Source: Shouchella miscanthi
GTDB taxonomy: Bacteria > Bacillota > Bacilli > Bacillales > Bacillaceae_D
Assembly (NCBI RefSeq): GCF_007725405.1
Contig: NZ_CP042163.1
Span: 4,030,001-4,094,000, forward strand
Length of the DNA stretch: 64,000 nucleotides
Reading direction: 5' to 3'
The translations under genes and the position numbers were made by a program. The notes under the pieces were generated by a model. It was not told where the DNA came from, searched no databases, and worked only from the letters and a program-made list of their open reading frames with translations. Shown in pieces: positions 45,762 to 54,237 of the stretch (position 1 is its first letter; every line of letters starts with the position of its first letter).

Positions 45762-46985
45762 ATGAATTCTGATATAAGACGCGTGCACCATGTCATTTTT
45801 TTGGCATCGGTTTTTTGTTTTTGGCTTGCTACGTATAGTTACGTACCGATCTTTAGCCTTTATTTAGAATCCATTCCATTCAGCTACGGGTCGATTGGGA
45901 TCATTTTAGGAAGTTACGGTGTAACACAAGTGCTACTTCGCTTTCCTTTAGGTGTTTTACTCGATAAACTTACCACGCTACGCAAGCATTTTTACGTTGG
46001 TGGGTTTGTTGTAGCCATTGTGAGTGGCTTTATCCTGTTGTTCTCAAGCTCTTTTTTATGGATTTTAACTGGTCGCCTCCTCGCAGGTGTCACTGCTGCC
46101 ATGTGGGTAATGGCAACCATCATGTACGCAGAGTATTTTCAGTCGAACCATACGAGTAAAGCGATGGGCTTGCTACAATTTTCAACAGTCATGCCCCAGT
46201 TTCTTAGCATGTTAACAGCGGGATTACTCGTTGAATGGATGGGCTTTGCTCTTCCATTTTGGTCTGGTATTGCGGCTGCATCCGTCGGTCTCTTACTCGC
46301 TTTGTCAATAAAGGTTGTACCTAGTCATATTGAAAAAAGACAACGGTTATCGATCGCTCTCATCATCCGTTCTACCGTTACAATGAGGTCATTACTACCG
46401 ATTACGCTCGTCTCTCTTTTTGCACATGCCTTGCTCTTTATTTCCATATTTGGCTTTACCCCTGTATATGCCGGTTCTCATGGCATAGGTGAAGGTGCAA
46501 TGGTTTGGATTATGACTGCCTTTTTCGTTCCTCATGCAGCTGCATCCATCTTTATCGCTCTTATAAATTTGCCGCCTAAATTAGAGCAACTACTAATGAT
46601 TAGCAGTTTAATGGTTACAACCATTACATTCCTATTCCTACCGTTGGCTACTGGAATACTTTCCATTAGTCTCCTGCACGCCATTATTGGCTTAACCATT
46701 GGGATTCTCTTGCCCCTTTTATTATCACAAATTGCAAGCTTACCACCGGCTTCATTAAAGACATCTGTCATGGGATTTTATCAATCTGTTTACGCTATTG
46801 GCATCTTTATTGGTCCCTATCTAGCTGGTTTTGCTGCAGAACAGTTTGGTCTAAAGCACGTGTTTACTTTGGCAGCCATCATTAGCTTCATCGCATTAGC
46901 CATTGCGGTCCTTACTAGATTAAGAGAAGGAAAACGACAATCAGCAGAGGCTGCTTCTAAAAACAAAAAGCTGAATCAGCTTTAA
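45762..46985 (+). CDS. MFS transporter
   Basis: A 407-residue major facilitator with twelve hydrophobic segments and the loop 2-3 signature PLGVLLDKL..RKH near 67-80. The substrate is unknown. AGGAGG precedes the ATG. It is convergent with the tail cassette, from which it is separated by a shared terminator. Confidence 0.85.
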   Translation: MNSDIRRVHHVIFLASVFCFWLATYSYVPIFSLYLESIPFSYGSIGIILGSYGVTQVLLRFPLGVLLDKLTTLRKHFYVGGFVVAIVSGFILLFSSSFLWILTGRLLAGVTAAMWVMATIMYAEYFQSNHTSKAMGLLQFSTVMPQFLSMLTAGLLVEWMGFALPFWSGIAAASVGLLLALSIKVVPSHIEKRQRLSIALIIRSTVTMRSLLPITLVSLFAHALLFISIFGFTPVYAGSHGIGEGAMVWIMTAFFVPHAAASIFIALINLPPKLEQLLMISSLMVTTITFLFLPLATGILSISLLHAIIGLTIGILLPLLLSQIASLPPASLKTSVMGFYQSVYAIGIFIGPYLAGFAAEQFGLKHVFTLAAIISFIALAIAVLTRLREGKRQSAEAASKNKKLNQL

Positions 46986-47004
46986 GGCATGATTCAGCTT
47001 TTCC
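46965..47004. terminator. Terminator shared by the MFS gene and the tail cassette
   Basis: Stem AAAAGCTGAATCA / TGATTCAGCTTTT with an 11-base loop; it overlaps the MFS stop codon and ends the long minus-strand tail operon. Confidence 0.85.
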
Positions 47005-47005
47005 T

Positions 47006-48058
47006 TTATCCTGTTATTAACCACGGTGAAGCATAGAAATCTCTTCTAAAAAGCTCACCTGATTCTGGGAAGGAAGTAGGCATTTGCCCATAAGGAATAT
47101 TGGTTGCTCGATAGCCGCCAAAGACCGTATGAGGATTAGGACGCTCTGCTAAATTTCGTAAAAACACTTCTCCATTGAATCGTACGATAGGAATAACACT
47201 TCTTTGATGAAATCCATTCCAATAGGCAGTGCCACGATCATGACGCGCAATCCAATATAAACCTTCTTCAAGTTCTTCATCAAGGGTTACATATCCCCAG
47301 CCACCGTTTGAAGAAATCTCAATATCCTCTGATTCAAAGAGTAAGTCTTTTGGTCTTCCCGTGCCATCGTCTGAATAAATCCCTACTTTTGCTGCTACTG
47401 TATTCCCTGCGCTCCCTAAGCTCATCCCTGCACGTACAACTTTTGTTTTTCTTGTAACAGGAAACGGAAACGCATCTAATGTATCTCCATAGACAAGGAT
47501 ACTAAATGCAGGTACATGACTATTCACGTTGTATCCTTCTGCTGTAAAAGGATTGTAATCTCGTCGAAAATGAGATAAATAGGTCCCTGCCGTTGGATAA
47601 AATGGCTCTACTCCCCCGCCAGCACTTGCCATAGCGTCAATTTTATCTTTTAAGTCCTCAAGGCTTTGTTTTGTTTGAAGGACATCATCCGATAGCTGAG
47701 CTGTATTGGCTACCGCTTCATAGTCTGCAGTAATGACTGAATCGGCATGTTGTTGTGCTGCAAATACTACCGCTCCATAGGCAGGATACAATTCGTACTC
47801 GCCTGCATCAATTAACGCCCCGTCACGATAAAGAACAGGCACAGGTTGGTCTAGCCAGTTTCGCTCTTCCCCTTCATAAATACGAAAGCGAAGGGTTGGG
47901 TCTGTTTGATCGCTAACTGGAATTAAAGGTGCATTGCTTCTTACAGTCGACTTCATGTTCAGAACTTGTTGAATTTTATTAATATCCTGCTGCACTCCTG
48001 ATAGATGCGCAGATAATATTGCTTCGCTTTTTAAATCCTTATAAGGCGTTTGTGCCAT
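47006..48058 (-). CDS. Putative tail receptor-binding/accessory protein
   Basis: The 350-residue product is the last gene of the tail operon, where receptor-binding or fibre proteins usually lie. It has an N-terminal helical part (residues about 1-45), a middle coiled coil (about 125-150, TKQSLEDLKDKIDAM) and a C-terminal beta-rich domain of 200 residues with repeated Tyr/Trp/Gly, as in host-binding domains. No named family is recognised. The start is ATG 48058 after AAAGGA; a GTG three codons earlier is too close to it. Confidence 0.6.
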   Translation of the reverse strand: MAQTPYKDLKSEAILSAHLSGVQQDINKIQQVLNMKSTVRSNAPLIPVSDQTDPTLRFRIYEGEERNWLDQPVPVLYRDGALIDAGEYELYPAYGAVVFAAQQHADSVITADYEAVANTAQLSDDVLQTKQSLEDLKDKIDAMASAGGGVEPFYPTAGTYLSHFRRDYNPFTAEGYNVNSHVPAFSILVYGDTLDAFPFPVTRKTKVVRAGMSLGSAGNTVAAKVGIYSDDGTGRPKDLLFESEDIEISSNGGWGYVTLDEELEEGLYWIARHDRGTAYWNGFHQRSVIPIVRFNGEVFLRNLAERPNPHTVFGGYRATNIPYGQMPTSFPESGELFRRDFYASPWLITG

Positions 48059-48082
48059 TTTTTTCACATCCTTTTTTGTTTT

Positions 48083-50932
48083 TTACGCTCGCGGTAAATA
48101 CGTAAATACCGTTGGATCTTCTTGCCCTAACGTCCACATCGCCACACCTTTACACTCCGCCTCTTCGATTAGTTGCAGTGTCGTAATAAACCCTTCAATA
48201 TCACTATTCCATGCAAGGGAATAGCCTTCGGCATCGCCAATATAAAAGTTTCTTAGCCAAACACCTGCATCCACCACACGAAGCTGAATCGTCTTAGCGC
48301 CTTCCCATGAGTCCACAACTGCAACAGTTAAATTCTCGTAGTCATTGCTTATGCCATAAGAAGTACCAGCGTCAGGGTTCAGCCCCGCATACGTCAAATA
48401 CCCAAACTCATCGTACTCATAGGGACGGTCTTCCTCTAATGCAATTGGTTGAGGTTCTCCATCTACAATCGCTTGCACCTTCTCCATAGGTTCATAACGA
48501 TTAAGCGTTGCAATATGAAGACGATGGCACCTCACTCTAGCTCCTTGTGCAAAGACGCCATGTGCGCCTTGCGCTCTGTTTCCTTGTACCCTGTGACTGA
48601 TCACTTGTGTTGTGCCATTAAAGCAAAGAATCTGCCCTTCAAAAAAACGTACCCTGAGGGAATACCTTGTACCTAAATAGATAGTAGCTGGAACAGAAGC
48701 CAACACTTGTCTTTCCCCATTTTCCTCTGATAGTAGTAGAAACTGTTGTTGGGTTGCGTCTAGTAAAAACAAGTACCCATCGTTCGTTGATCCTACATTC
48801 GATGCCATGAACCGAATGCCGGCACTTCCTCGATCCCATAATGAAAGGTCTGCTTCAAGATGAGGGAAGAAGTGTAGCCGCTTATTTAACAGCAATTGAT
48901 TTTGTCTTCCTCTGGCGTCTGTTTCGACGAAATTTTCTCGTGACGGTACCCATTCTCCAGAAGAGTAACCGACCGCTCTTCTACTAGATATACATTGCCT
49001 ATTATCATAGTTTCCACCATGCACGACCTGGGTTCCCGCTTGTAAATAATAATTCGTTTCTGCTAGATTCACTCTCTCTTGATTTCCGCTTTCATCGTAC
49101 ACAACATGAGAGCCAAATAGGTCTTCCCAAAAAATCGCAGGACGAGGGGGTCTACGCAGCAATTCAGCTGTTAAGGCCATTTTCTTAGGCATTTTAGCAT
49201 CCACTTGATTGACAATACCCTCTGTTACTGTTCCTCTTTTTTTAGGTGGCTGTAAATTCACATTGTACTCCACCATCCCACCGCTCATATTGTGAGAAAA
49301 GCCCGTACCTACAACCAAACCTAGTAGTTGTGCAGAATCTTCTGTTCCTGTAACAACGATTTCATTCTCCCCTTCTTTAAACGAGAATGTCCCACAATGG
49401 TAAAAATGTCGATCTGGGTTTACTAAGAACGGGTACCAACTTGGGATCCCTTCTCCTATCACATAAGGTGTACCGTTAACGAGCAAATGAATTTTCGGAT
49501 TCAAATAAGGGAAATAAACAGGTGCAATTAATTCATAGGTTCCTGCTGCTGGCAGTGAAAAACGATAAACCGCTCTTCCAGCGTCAACATCTTTTACACA
49601 ACGCTCCAAATCATGGTCTGCCAGATATTGAGCGCCTCCAACCGCCACTCCTTGAAACGTTTGTGGAAATTGTTCCGCACGCCAGGTCGTATTGGTTCTC
49701 GTTGCATTTCCTGTTAACTGGGTAGGTTGATGTAGAACGGCGTGTACGTGTTCAAAAGTTGCTCGCTGATGCTTACTATAGCTTGTAATATACTCTGTCC
49801 CTTGGTAGGTTGAACGATAAATAACAGGACGATTATTGTACGGTAGCAAGTGGGCATACGCCACGCGAAAGCGATCATAACAATGGGAGAATGTTTGCTG
49901 GTAGCCAGACTCTTCATCATGTAAACCTGTGTAGGGAACGTAAGATTGATCGACCCATGTAAATGCATCCGTCTCTGGATCTCGCCCAATATGGTGTTTA
50001 AAAATGCCGTTTTGCCACATAAGCATTTGCCAGTATCGAACCGCAGTACCAGATCGTTTGCTTTCAAGTGGCCAACGTCGTCCATAAGCCGCATTCCCTA
50101 TCCAAACCGATTCGGACGGAAACACATCTTGAACGTGGGCTAAGACTTGTTTTAGCCACCAAACAGGTGTGGATGGACCTGGAGCAGAATTGTTATGTGC
50201 GAAATCATAGGACATAATTTGCCATTCATCACAGATCATTTGCCCTCTTTCGTCTCTTCCTTGAGCAAGCGTACGGTAATCAGTCCATTGATACCAATAT
50301 GGCGCAAAATCACCGGTCATAGCATGCAAATTAACACGCACTTTTAATTGGAGAGGGATCGCAATTTCATTTTTCACTCGCGTTAAAAAATCTCGGTATT
50401 TCTCAGCTTCCCGAGCCTCTCTTGGCCGAGAACTCGATTTCTCAAAATCAATTTCAATTCCTTTTATCCTCCCGGGAAAACGCGTCATGTATTGAGAGAC
50501 AATCGATCGGAATTGCCGAATAAAAGTCGATTGATTTTCCTCTTGATCGAGCATGGTTTCAACAGGACTTCCAAAACAGATAGCTTGTAAAAACCATTCC
50601 ACGTTTGGATAGTGGTCCATTAAATAGAGAAGACTATTCCGTGCCCAATACTGAATGGCGCCATCTTGATTCAAAACAGGATATGATGTTCCTGCTTTAT
50701 AGTGATAAACCGTACCATTTTCGCGCACACCAAAATCATGTAGACCAAATGAAGCGATTTTTTCATTGTGTTGCTGAAACGCCGTCCAAAAGTTCCGCTG
50801 ATCACCTGGCCAATCTAAGTATGCATCGCGATTGATGATCGTCCATTCACCAGGCGCATCTTCTTTTGCAAACTCAAGAAATTGTGCGTTGGAGGGCTCG
50901 TTTAAACTCCACGACATAAACTGCATGCTCAC
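48083..50932 (-). CDS. Large tail-associated GH18-like glycosidase
   Basis: A 949-residue protein whose first 360 residues resemble a GH18 TIM barrel: the catalytic loop reads GIEIDFE (158-164), keeping the Asp162 and acid Glu164 of the DxxDxDxE motif while the first two Asp are Lys and Glu. The last 120 residues end with VAMWTLGQED (930-939), a typical final-strand GH18 motif, so the barrel appears split by a 450-residue insert of beta-sandwich type that likely binds carbohydrate. GTG 50932 overlaps the previous stop (GTGA) with GGGAGG eight bases upstream. In a tail operon it probably digests a cell-surface polysaccharide. Confidence 0.7.
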   Translation of the reverse strand: MSMQFMSWSLNEPSNAQFLEFAKEDAPGEWTIINRDAYLDWPGDQRNFWTAFQQHNEKIASFGLHDFGVRENGTVYHYKAGTSYPVLNQDGAIQYWARNSLLYLMDHYPNVEWFLQAICFGSPVETMLDQEENQSTFIRQFRSIVSQYMTRFPGRIKGIEIDFEKSSSRPREAREAEKYRDFLTRVKNEIAIPLQLKVRVNLHAMTGDFAPYWYQWTDYRTLAQGRDERGQMICDEWQIMSYDFAHNNSAPGPSTPVWWLKQVLAHVQDVFPSESVWIGNAAYGRRWPLESKRSGTAVRYWQMLMWQNGIFKHHIGRDPETDAFTWVDQSYVPYTGLHDEESGYQQTFSHCYDRFRVAYAHLLPYNNRPVIYRSTYQGTEYITSYSKHQRATFEHVHAVLHQPTQLTGNATRTNTTWRAEQFPQTFQGVAVGGAQYLADHDLERCVKDVDAGRAVYRFSLPAAGTYELIAPVYFPYLNPKIHLLVNGTPYVIGEGIPSWYPFLVNPDRHFYHCGTFSFKEGENEIVVTGTEDSAQLLGLVVGTGFSHNMSGGMVEYNVNLQPPKKRGTVTEGIVNQVDAKMPKKMALTAELLRRPPRPAIFWEDLFGSHVVYDESGNQERVNLAETNYYLQAGTQVVHGGNYDNRQCISSRRAVGYSSGEWVPSRENFVETDARGRQNQLLLNKRLHFFPHLEADLSLWDRGSAGIRFMASNVGSTNDGYLFLLDATQQQFLLLSEENGERQVLASVPATIYLGTRYSLRVRFFEGQILCFNGTTQVISHRVQGNRAQGAHGVFAQGARVRCHRLHIATLNRYEPMEKVQAIVDGEPQPIALEEDRPYEYDEFGYLTYAGLNPDAGTSYGISNDYENLTVAVVDSWEGAKTIQLRVVDAGVWLRNFYIGDAEGYSLAWNSDIEGFITTLQLIEEAECKGVAMWTLGQEDPTVFTYLPRA

Positions 50933-51774
50933 AACAACGACCTCCCTTCTTTCCAGCGTATAAGCTCAGCTATGCCATAATAGCCAATACCGACATCTTG
51001 AAGTGTGTCGATTACTTCTATTTCACCGAATTCATTCTGTTGCCGCATTTGTACAAATTTATACCATTCCAATCGAATCCTTCCTGAACCCATTGGAATA
51101 CCGAATAGTCGCTGTTTTCCTGTTTGAATGTGAATTGAACCAATTGTTAATGTCCGCGCTTTTCGGTCTAACGGAATTTCGTTTTTTGTTGCTTTATTTA
51201 GCGAGGCATGAAGATGAATGTTGTCACCCGCTCTACCACCCTGAATATAAAATTCTCTCGTATATGTTTTGTTTAATGGGTGCTCTTCTTCATTCGGAAA
51301 CGGCATTGTAAAGGCGTCTCTCTTTTCCCCTATATTTGTAGATACACGCAATAAATCAAAATCATCTTTTGGGATCAGTGTTAAATCAACAGGTGTTACA
51401 AACGTTTGTCGATCAAATCGTTTTTCGTCAAGATTGGGAATCGTGATAATCTCGTTTCCACGACCTACTAGATTGTAAAAGCGATTTTTTAACTCAGGGA
51501 ACCTTCTCGGTTGATCACCTTTTACAAGCAAAGGTTCAGCAACGCCTTCAGTTGAATCTCGTTCATCCAACTCTCTTAACACCGGAGACAGCCACTCACT
51601 CGTGTGAGCCACTGTCCCTGTCACCTGTTCACCGCCCTGAAGCTGTAGATCAGTTATATTTAATTGCCCGCTGATCTTTTCAGCGATTACATGAAGATCC
51701 ACTTGTTTCACTTTTTTCGTTTGATCTTTCTGTATTGGTTGTGCAACGAAGCGAGACCAGTCTAACTTACTCAT
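50929..51774 (-). CDS. Tail structural protein (281 residues)
   Basis: No named family is recognised. The protein is soluble and beta-rich. Residues 30-65 (ISGQLNITDLQLQGG..TGTVAHTSEW) resemble most of the small protein encoded just before it, suggesting duplication. The start is ATG 51774, whose ATGAGTAA overlap with the upstream stop means translational coupling; a longer frame to 51843 overlaps the upstream gene entirely. Position between the tail endopeptidase and the glycosidase suggests a baseplate role. Confidence 0.6.
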   Translation of the reverse strand: MSKLDWSRFVAQPIQKDQTKKVKQVDLHVIAEKISGQLNITDLQLQGGEQVTGTVAHTSEWLSPVLRELDERDSTEGVAEPLLVKGDQPRRFPELKNRFYNLVGRGNEIITIPNLDEKRFDRQTFVTPVDLTLIPKDDFDLLRVSTNIGEKRDAFTMPFPNEEEHPLNKTYTREFYIQGGRAGDNIHLHASLNKATKNEIPLDRKARTLTIGSIHIQTGKQRLFGIPMGSGRIRLEWYKFVQMRQQNEFGEIEVIDTLQDVGIGYYGIAELIRWKEGRSLL

Positions 51775-51952
51775 TAGACCAGCGATGCTCACTTGGATGG
51801 CCTGTCCAGTTGGTACTTGTCGTGCCACCTTGCAACATGGCATCGGTTATTGAAGCTTGCCCTGAAAAGTTGGACGCTACAAACCGTACCTCTACCTCAG
51901 AAACCGACTTTGACGAGTCGGTTTCAACCAAAACTGACTTTGCAGAAAACAT
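51767..51952 (-). CDS. Small tail protein (61 residues)
   Basis: A 61-residue product starting MFSAKSVLVETDSSKS, with GGGAGG seven bases before ATG 51952. Its middle, FSGQASITDAMLQGG..TGHPSEHRW, resembles residues 30-65 of the next protein. The stop codon overlaps the next start. It is probably a baseplate or connector component in the tail operon. Confidence 0.6.
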   Translation of the reverse strand: MFSAKSVLVETDSSKSVSEVEVRFVASNFSGQASITDAMLQGGTTSTNWTGHPSEHRWSNE

Positions 51953-51983
51953 ACGCACCCCTCCCTTCGTCTTGAATAAAACA

Positions 51984-53477
51984 TTAGGTTAACGATATAA
52001 AGGTCGGTTCTTCTTCTGTACCATCTTCATAACGAACGATCACTTCCACACCGACCCTACCGTCTTCATTCACAGCAAAATTTTGGACTGCACTACGAAA
52101 AGAGAGAACATAATGGTCACGATTTGCCGGATAGACGGTTTGACTTAAACGTTTTACACCTGAAGTCGTTTCTGCTTTAAACGATGCGCTACCGCTAAAA
52201 CCATTAACTGGATCCACTTCCCATCCACTATTCGACCAATAGCGAAAACCGTCATCTGCTCTGCTGTTGAGCAATAAGTTAAATACAGAAAGCTCTAGCA
52301 TATCGCTTGAATCAATCGTATCTTCTGATCGCAAGAAACTTGTCCCATCTTGTACGCCTGTAAGCAGGTCAGAAAGTGTAGGTGCCTTAGATTCTAGTAC
52401 AATCTCTGTCTCCCAAGGTTCAACTAGGTTATAGCGCCAAGCGAGAATGCGCGTTTGCCGATCAATACCAAGCTCTTTATCGTACACTCTGACAAGATCG
52501 CCAAGTTTAAATTGTTCATGTTCCATTCCTGATAATATCGATAAATCGGATGCTTTAATTTGATAGGATGTACGCGGTAAACTAAGGTTTTCCAATGCAG
52601 CTTGCGCTTGCTCTTTTAAATGAAATGGATTCGTAAACCGGTCATCCTTTAGCACCTTTGCTCGCAGTTTCGTCGTGAATGTGTAGTTGGGATCGTCTCG
52701 AATATCTAAATAGGGAACTTGGTCATTCACTGAATCAATGGAAAGATTCTCTCTCCCATAAGGATACAGTCGTGTAATGAGTTCATCTGTATCATACGTA
52801 GCTTCAATCGATTGGATGTTCTTCTCATAGACAATAGCTGCTCCAGATATTCGACCAATCGGTTCAATGAAATCAATGGTCATCGTATCGGAGTGGTAGA
52901 CTAATTCGCCCCCATACACATCTGGTAATTGTGTTAACGCCTGCAGCCTGTTCGTTAGTCCAGATTCAACACTAACGTTACGTGTAGGAAAATTTGAAAC
53001 GACCCCTAGCCGCCAATCTGTTCCTTGCAAGATATCCGACAAAACCACAACAACACTCTTGTCTTCCCATTCTGAAACAGATAAAGGGTCGGAAAATTGC
53101 AAATCATACCAAAGTGCTTCAGCAAACACTTCTGTTTCAGGAACACCACTTCCTCCGCGACTATACGTAATGCGTCGAATGATATAAAGCTCATCAACAA
53201 TTTGAATTAAATGTTCATTTTGCAAGTGCTCGTTTTTTTGGTCAGAGAAAGGCAAGACAAACGAAAGTGTATCGATACCGTTAACTTCCTGTTCAAGCAA
53301 AATATCATAGGCATTATCTAACACAGCTAGCTGCTCTCTTTCAGGTGAAAGAACGACTGGCCGAGCCCCTGGTAAACGGGAGAAAATGGCTCTCTGCATT
53401 CGACTGTAAGAATGGTTATAAAAAACCGTATGCAACTGGTTATACTGGGATTCATTCACATTATTATATTGAATCAT
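51984..53477 (-). CDS. Tail-associated protein (Tal/prophage endopeptidase-like)
   Basis: This 497-residue protein follows Dit and matches the layout of siphophage minor structural proteins (Gp37-like/prophage tail endopeptidase): an N-terminal hub region with LEQEVNGIDTLSFVLPF and YIIRRITYSRG, a gp27-like middle, and a C-terminal carbohydrate-binding-like domain from about 385. It would form the tip hub of the tail. GGGTGG precedes the ATG. Confidence 0.75.
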   Translation of the reverse strand: MIQYNNVNESQYNQLHTVFYNHSYSRMQRAIFSRLPGARPVVLSPEREQLAVLDNAYDILLEQEVNGIDTLSFVLPFSDQKNEHLQNEHLIQIVDELYIIRRITYSRGGSGVPETEVFAEALWYDLQFSDPLSVSEWEDKSVVVVLSDILQGTDWRLGVVSNFPTRNVSVESGLTNRLQALTQLPDVYGGELVYHSDTMTIDFIEPIGRISGAAIVYEKNIQSIEATYDTDELITRLYPYGRENLSIDSVNDQVPYLDIRDDPNYTFTTKLRAKVLKDDRFTNPFHLKEQAQAALENLSLPRTSYQIKASDLSILSGMEHEQFKLGDLVRVYDKELGIDRQTRILAWRYNLVEPWETEIVLESKAPTLSDLLTGVQDGTSFLRSEDTIDSSDMLELSVFNLLLNSRADDGFRYWSNSGWEVDPVNGFSGSASFKAETTSGVKRLSQTVYPANRDHYVLSFRSAVQNFAVNEDGRVGVEVIVRYEDGTEEEPTFISLT

Positions 53478-53486
53478 ACAACCACC

Positions 53487-54236
53487 CTATACCCAGCGAC
53501 TTCTTGCTTGTATTGTTAGTTCTTCCACTTCACCAGTTCCTTCAAATGCAAGAGATAATTGATTCGCACCAGGTTGTAAAACAGGAAATTCAATACTATT
53601 TAAATGGTTCAGTGCTGATACTCGTTCACCATTCGGCTTTACTGTATACGCCGTCACATATTGGCTATCCAAACGTAACTGCTCCCCTGATTCAAGTGTT
53701 CCATCGTAGACCATTTCCGTGTCGTTAAGAGTTAGTCGAATGAAACCGTTTTGTAACTGCCCTTTTACTTGTATTAAAGGAAATGAATGAATACTGCCTT
53801 TTTCTCTTGTGAAATGATGGGTTCCTTCTGAATGGTAGATAAAAAATTCATCTTCAATCGCATAATAATAAGGATCTGGACAATAGAAGATTAAATCGCC
53901 TCTACCCGAAGCTGCTAATTCGTCTAACTCTGATTCTTCTGCCAAAAGCCCGTATATCACCTTGTCTCGTTCATCATGAAAAATAAGAGGCTTAGGCTCA
54001 GCACGATTGAGTAAACGCGCAATCTCCCTTACCTTTTCACGAAAATCCGAACGATTTGCACCAGCAATTGTAACCGAAATGGTAATCATCAACGCTGCAT
54101 CTTGTTTTCCGAAAAAAAAGGAGCCATTTCTTCCGAATATAGACATGGAACGAATTTCGCGAGCTGGCAAAATAGGCCTTTGAATGTGATGAACGATTAA
54201 AGATTGACTAAAATCAAATCCGTCATACGTGAACAT
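53487..54236 (-). CDS. Distal tail protein (Dit)
   Basis: A 249-residue Dit-family protein: MFTYDGFDFSQSLIVHHI at the start, the family motif GRNGSFFFGKQ near 35-45, the N-terminal ring domain, and the C-terminal galectin-like domain with FYCPDPYYYAIEDE. Dit forms the ring between tail tube and tip. It lies one base after the tape measure gene with AAAGGAGG upstream. Confidence 0.82.
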   Translation of the reverse strand: MFTYDGFDFSQSLIVHHIQRPILPAREIRSMSIFGRNGSFFFGKQDAALMITISVTIAGANRSDFREKVREIARLLNRAEPKPLIFHDERDKVIYGLLAEESELDELAASGRGDLIFYCPDPYYYAIEDEFFIYHSEGTHHFTREKGSIHSFPLIQVKGQLQNGFIRLTLNDTEMVYDGTLESGEQLRLDSQYVTAYTVKPNGERVSALNHLNSIEFPVLQPGANQLSLAFEGTGEVEELTIQARSRWV

Positions 54237-54237
54237 A

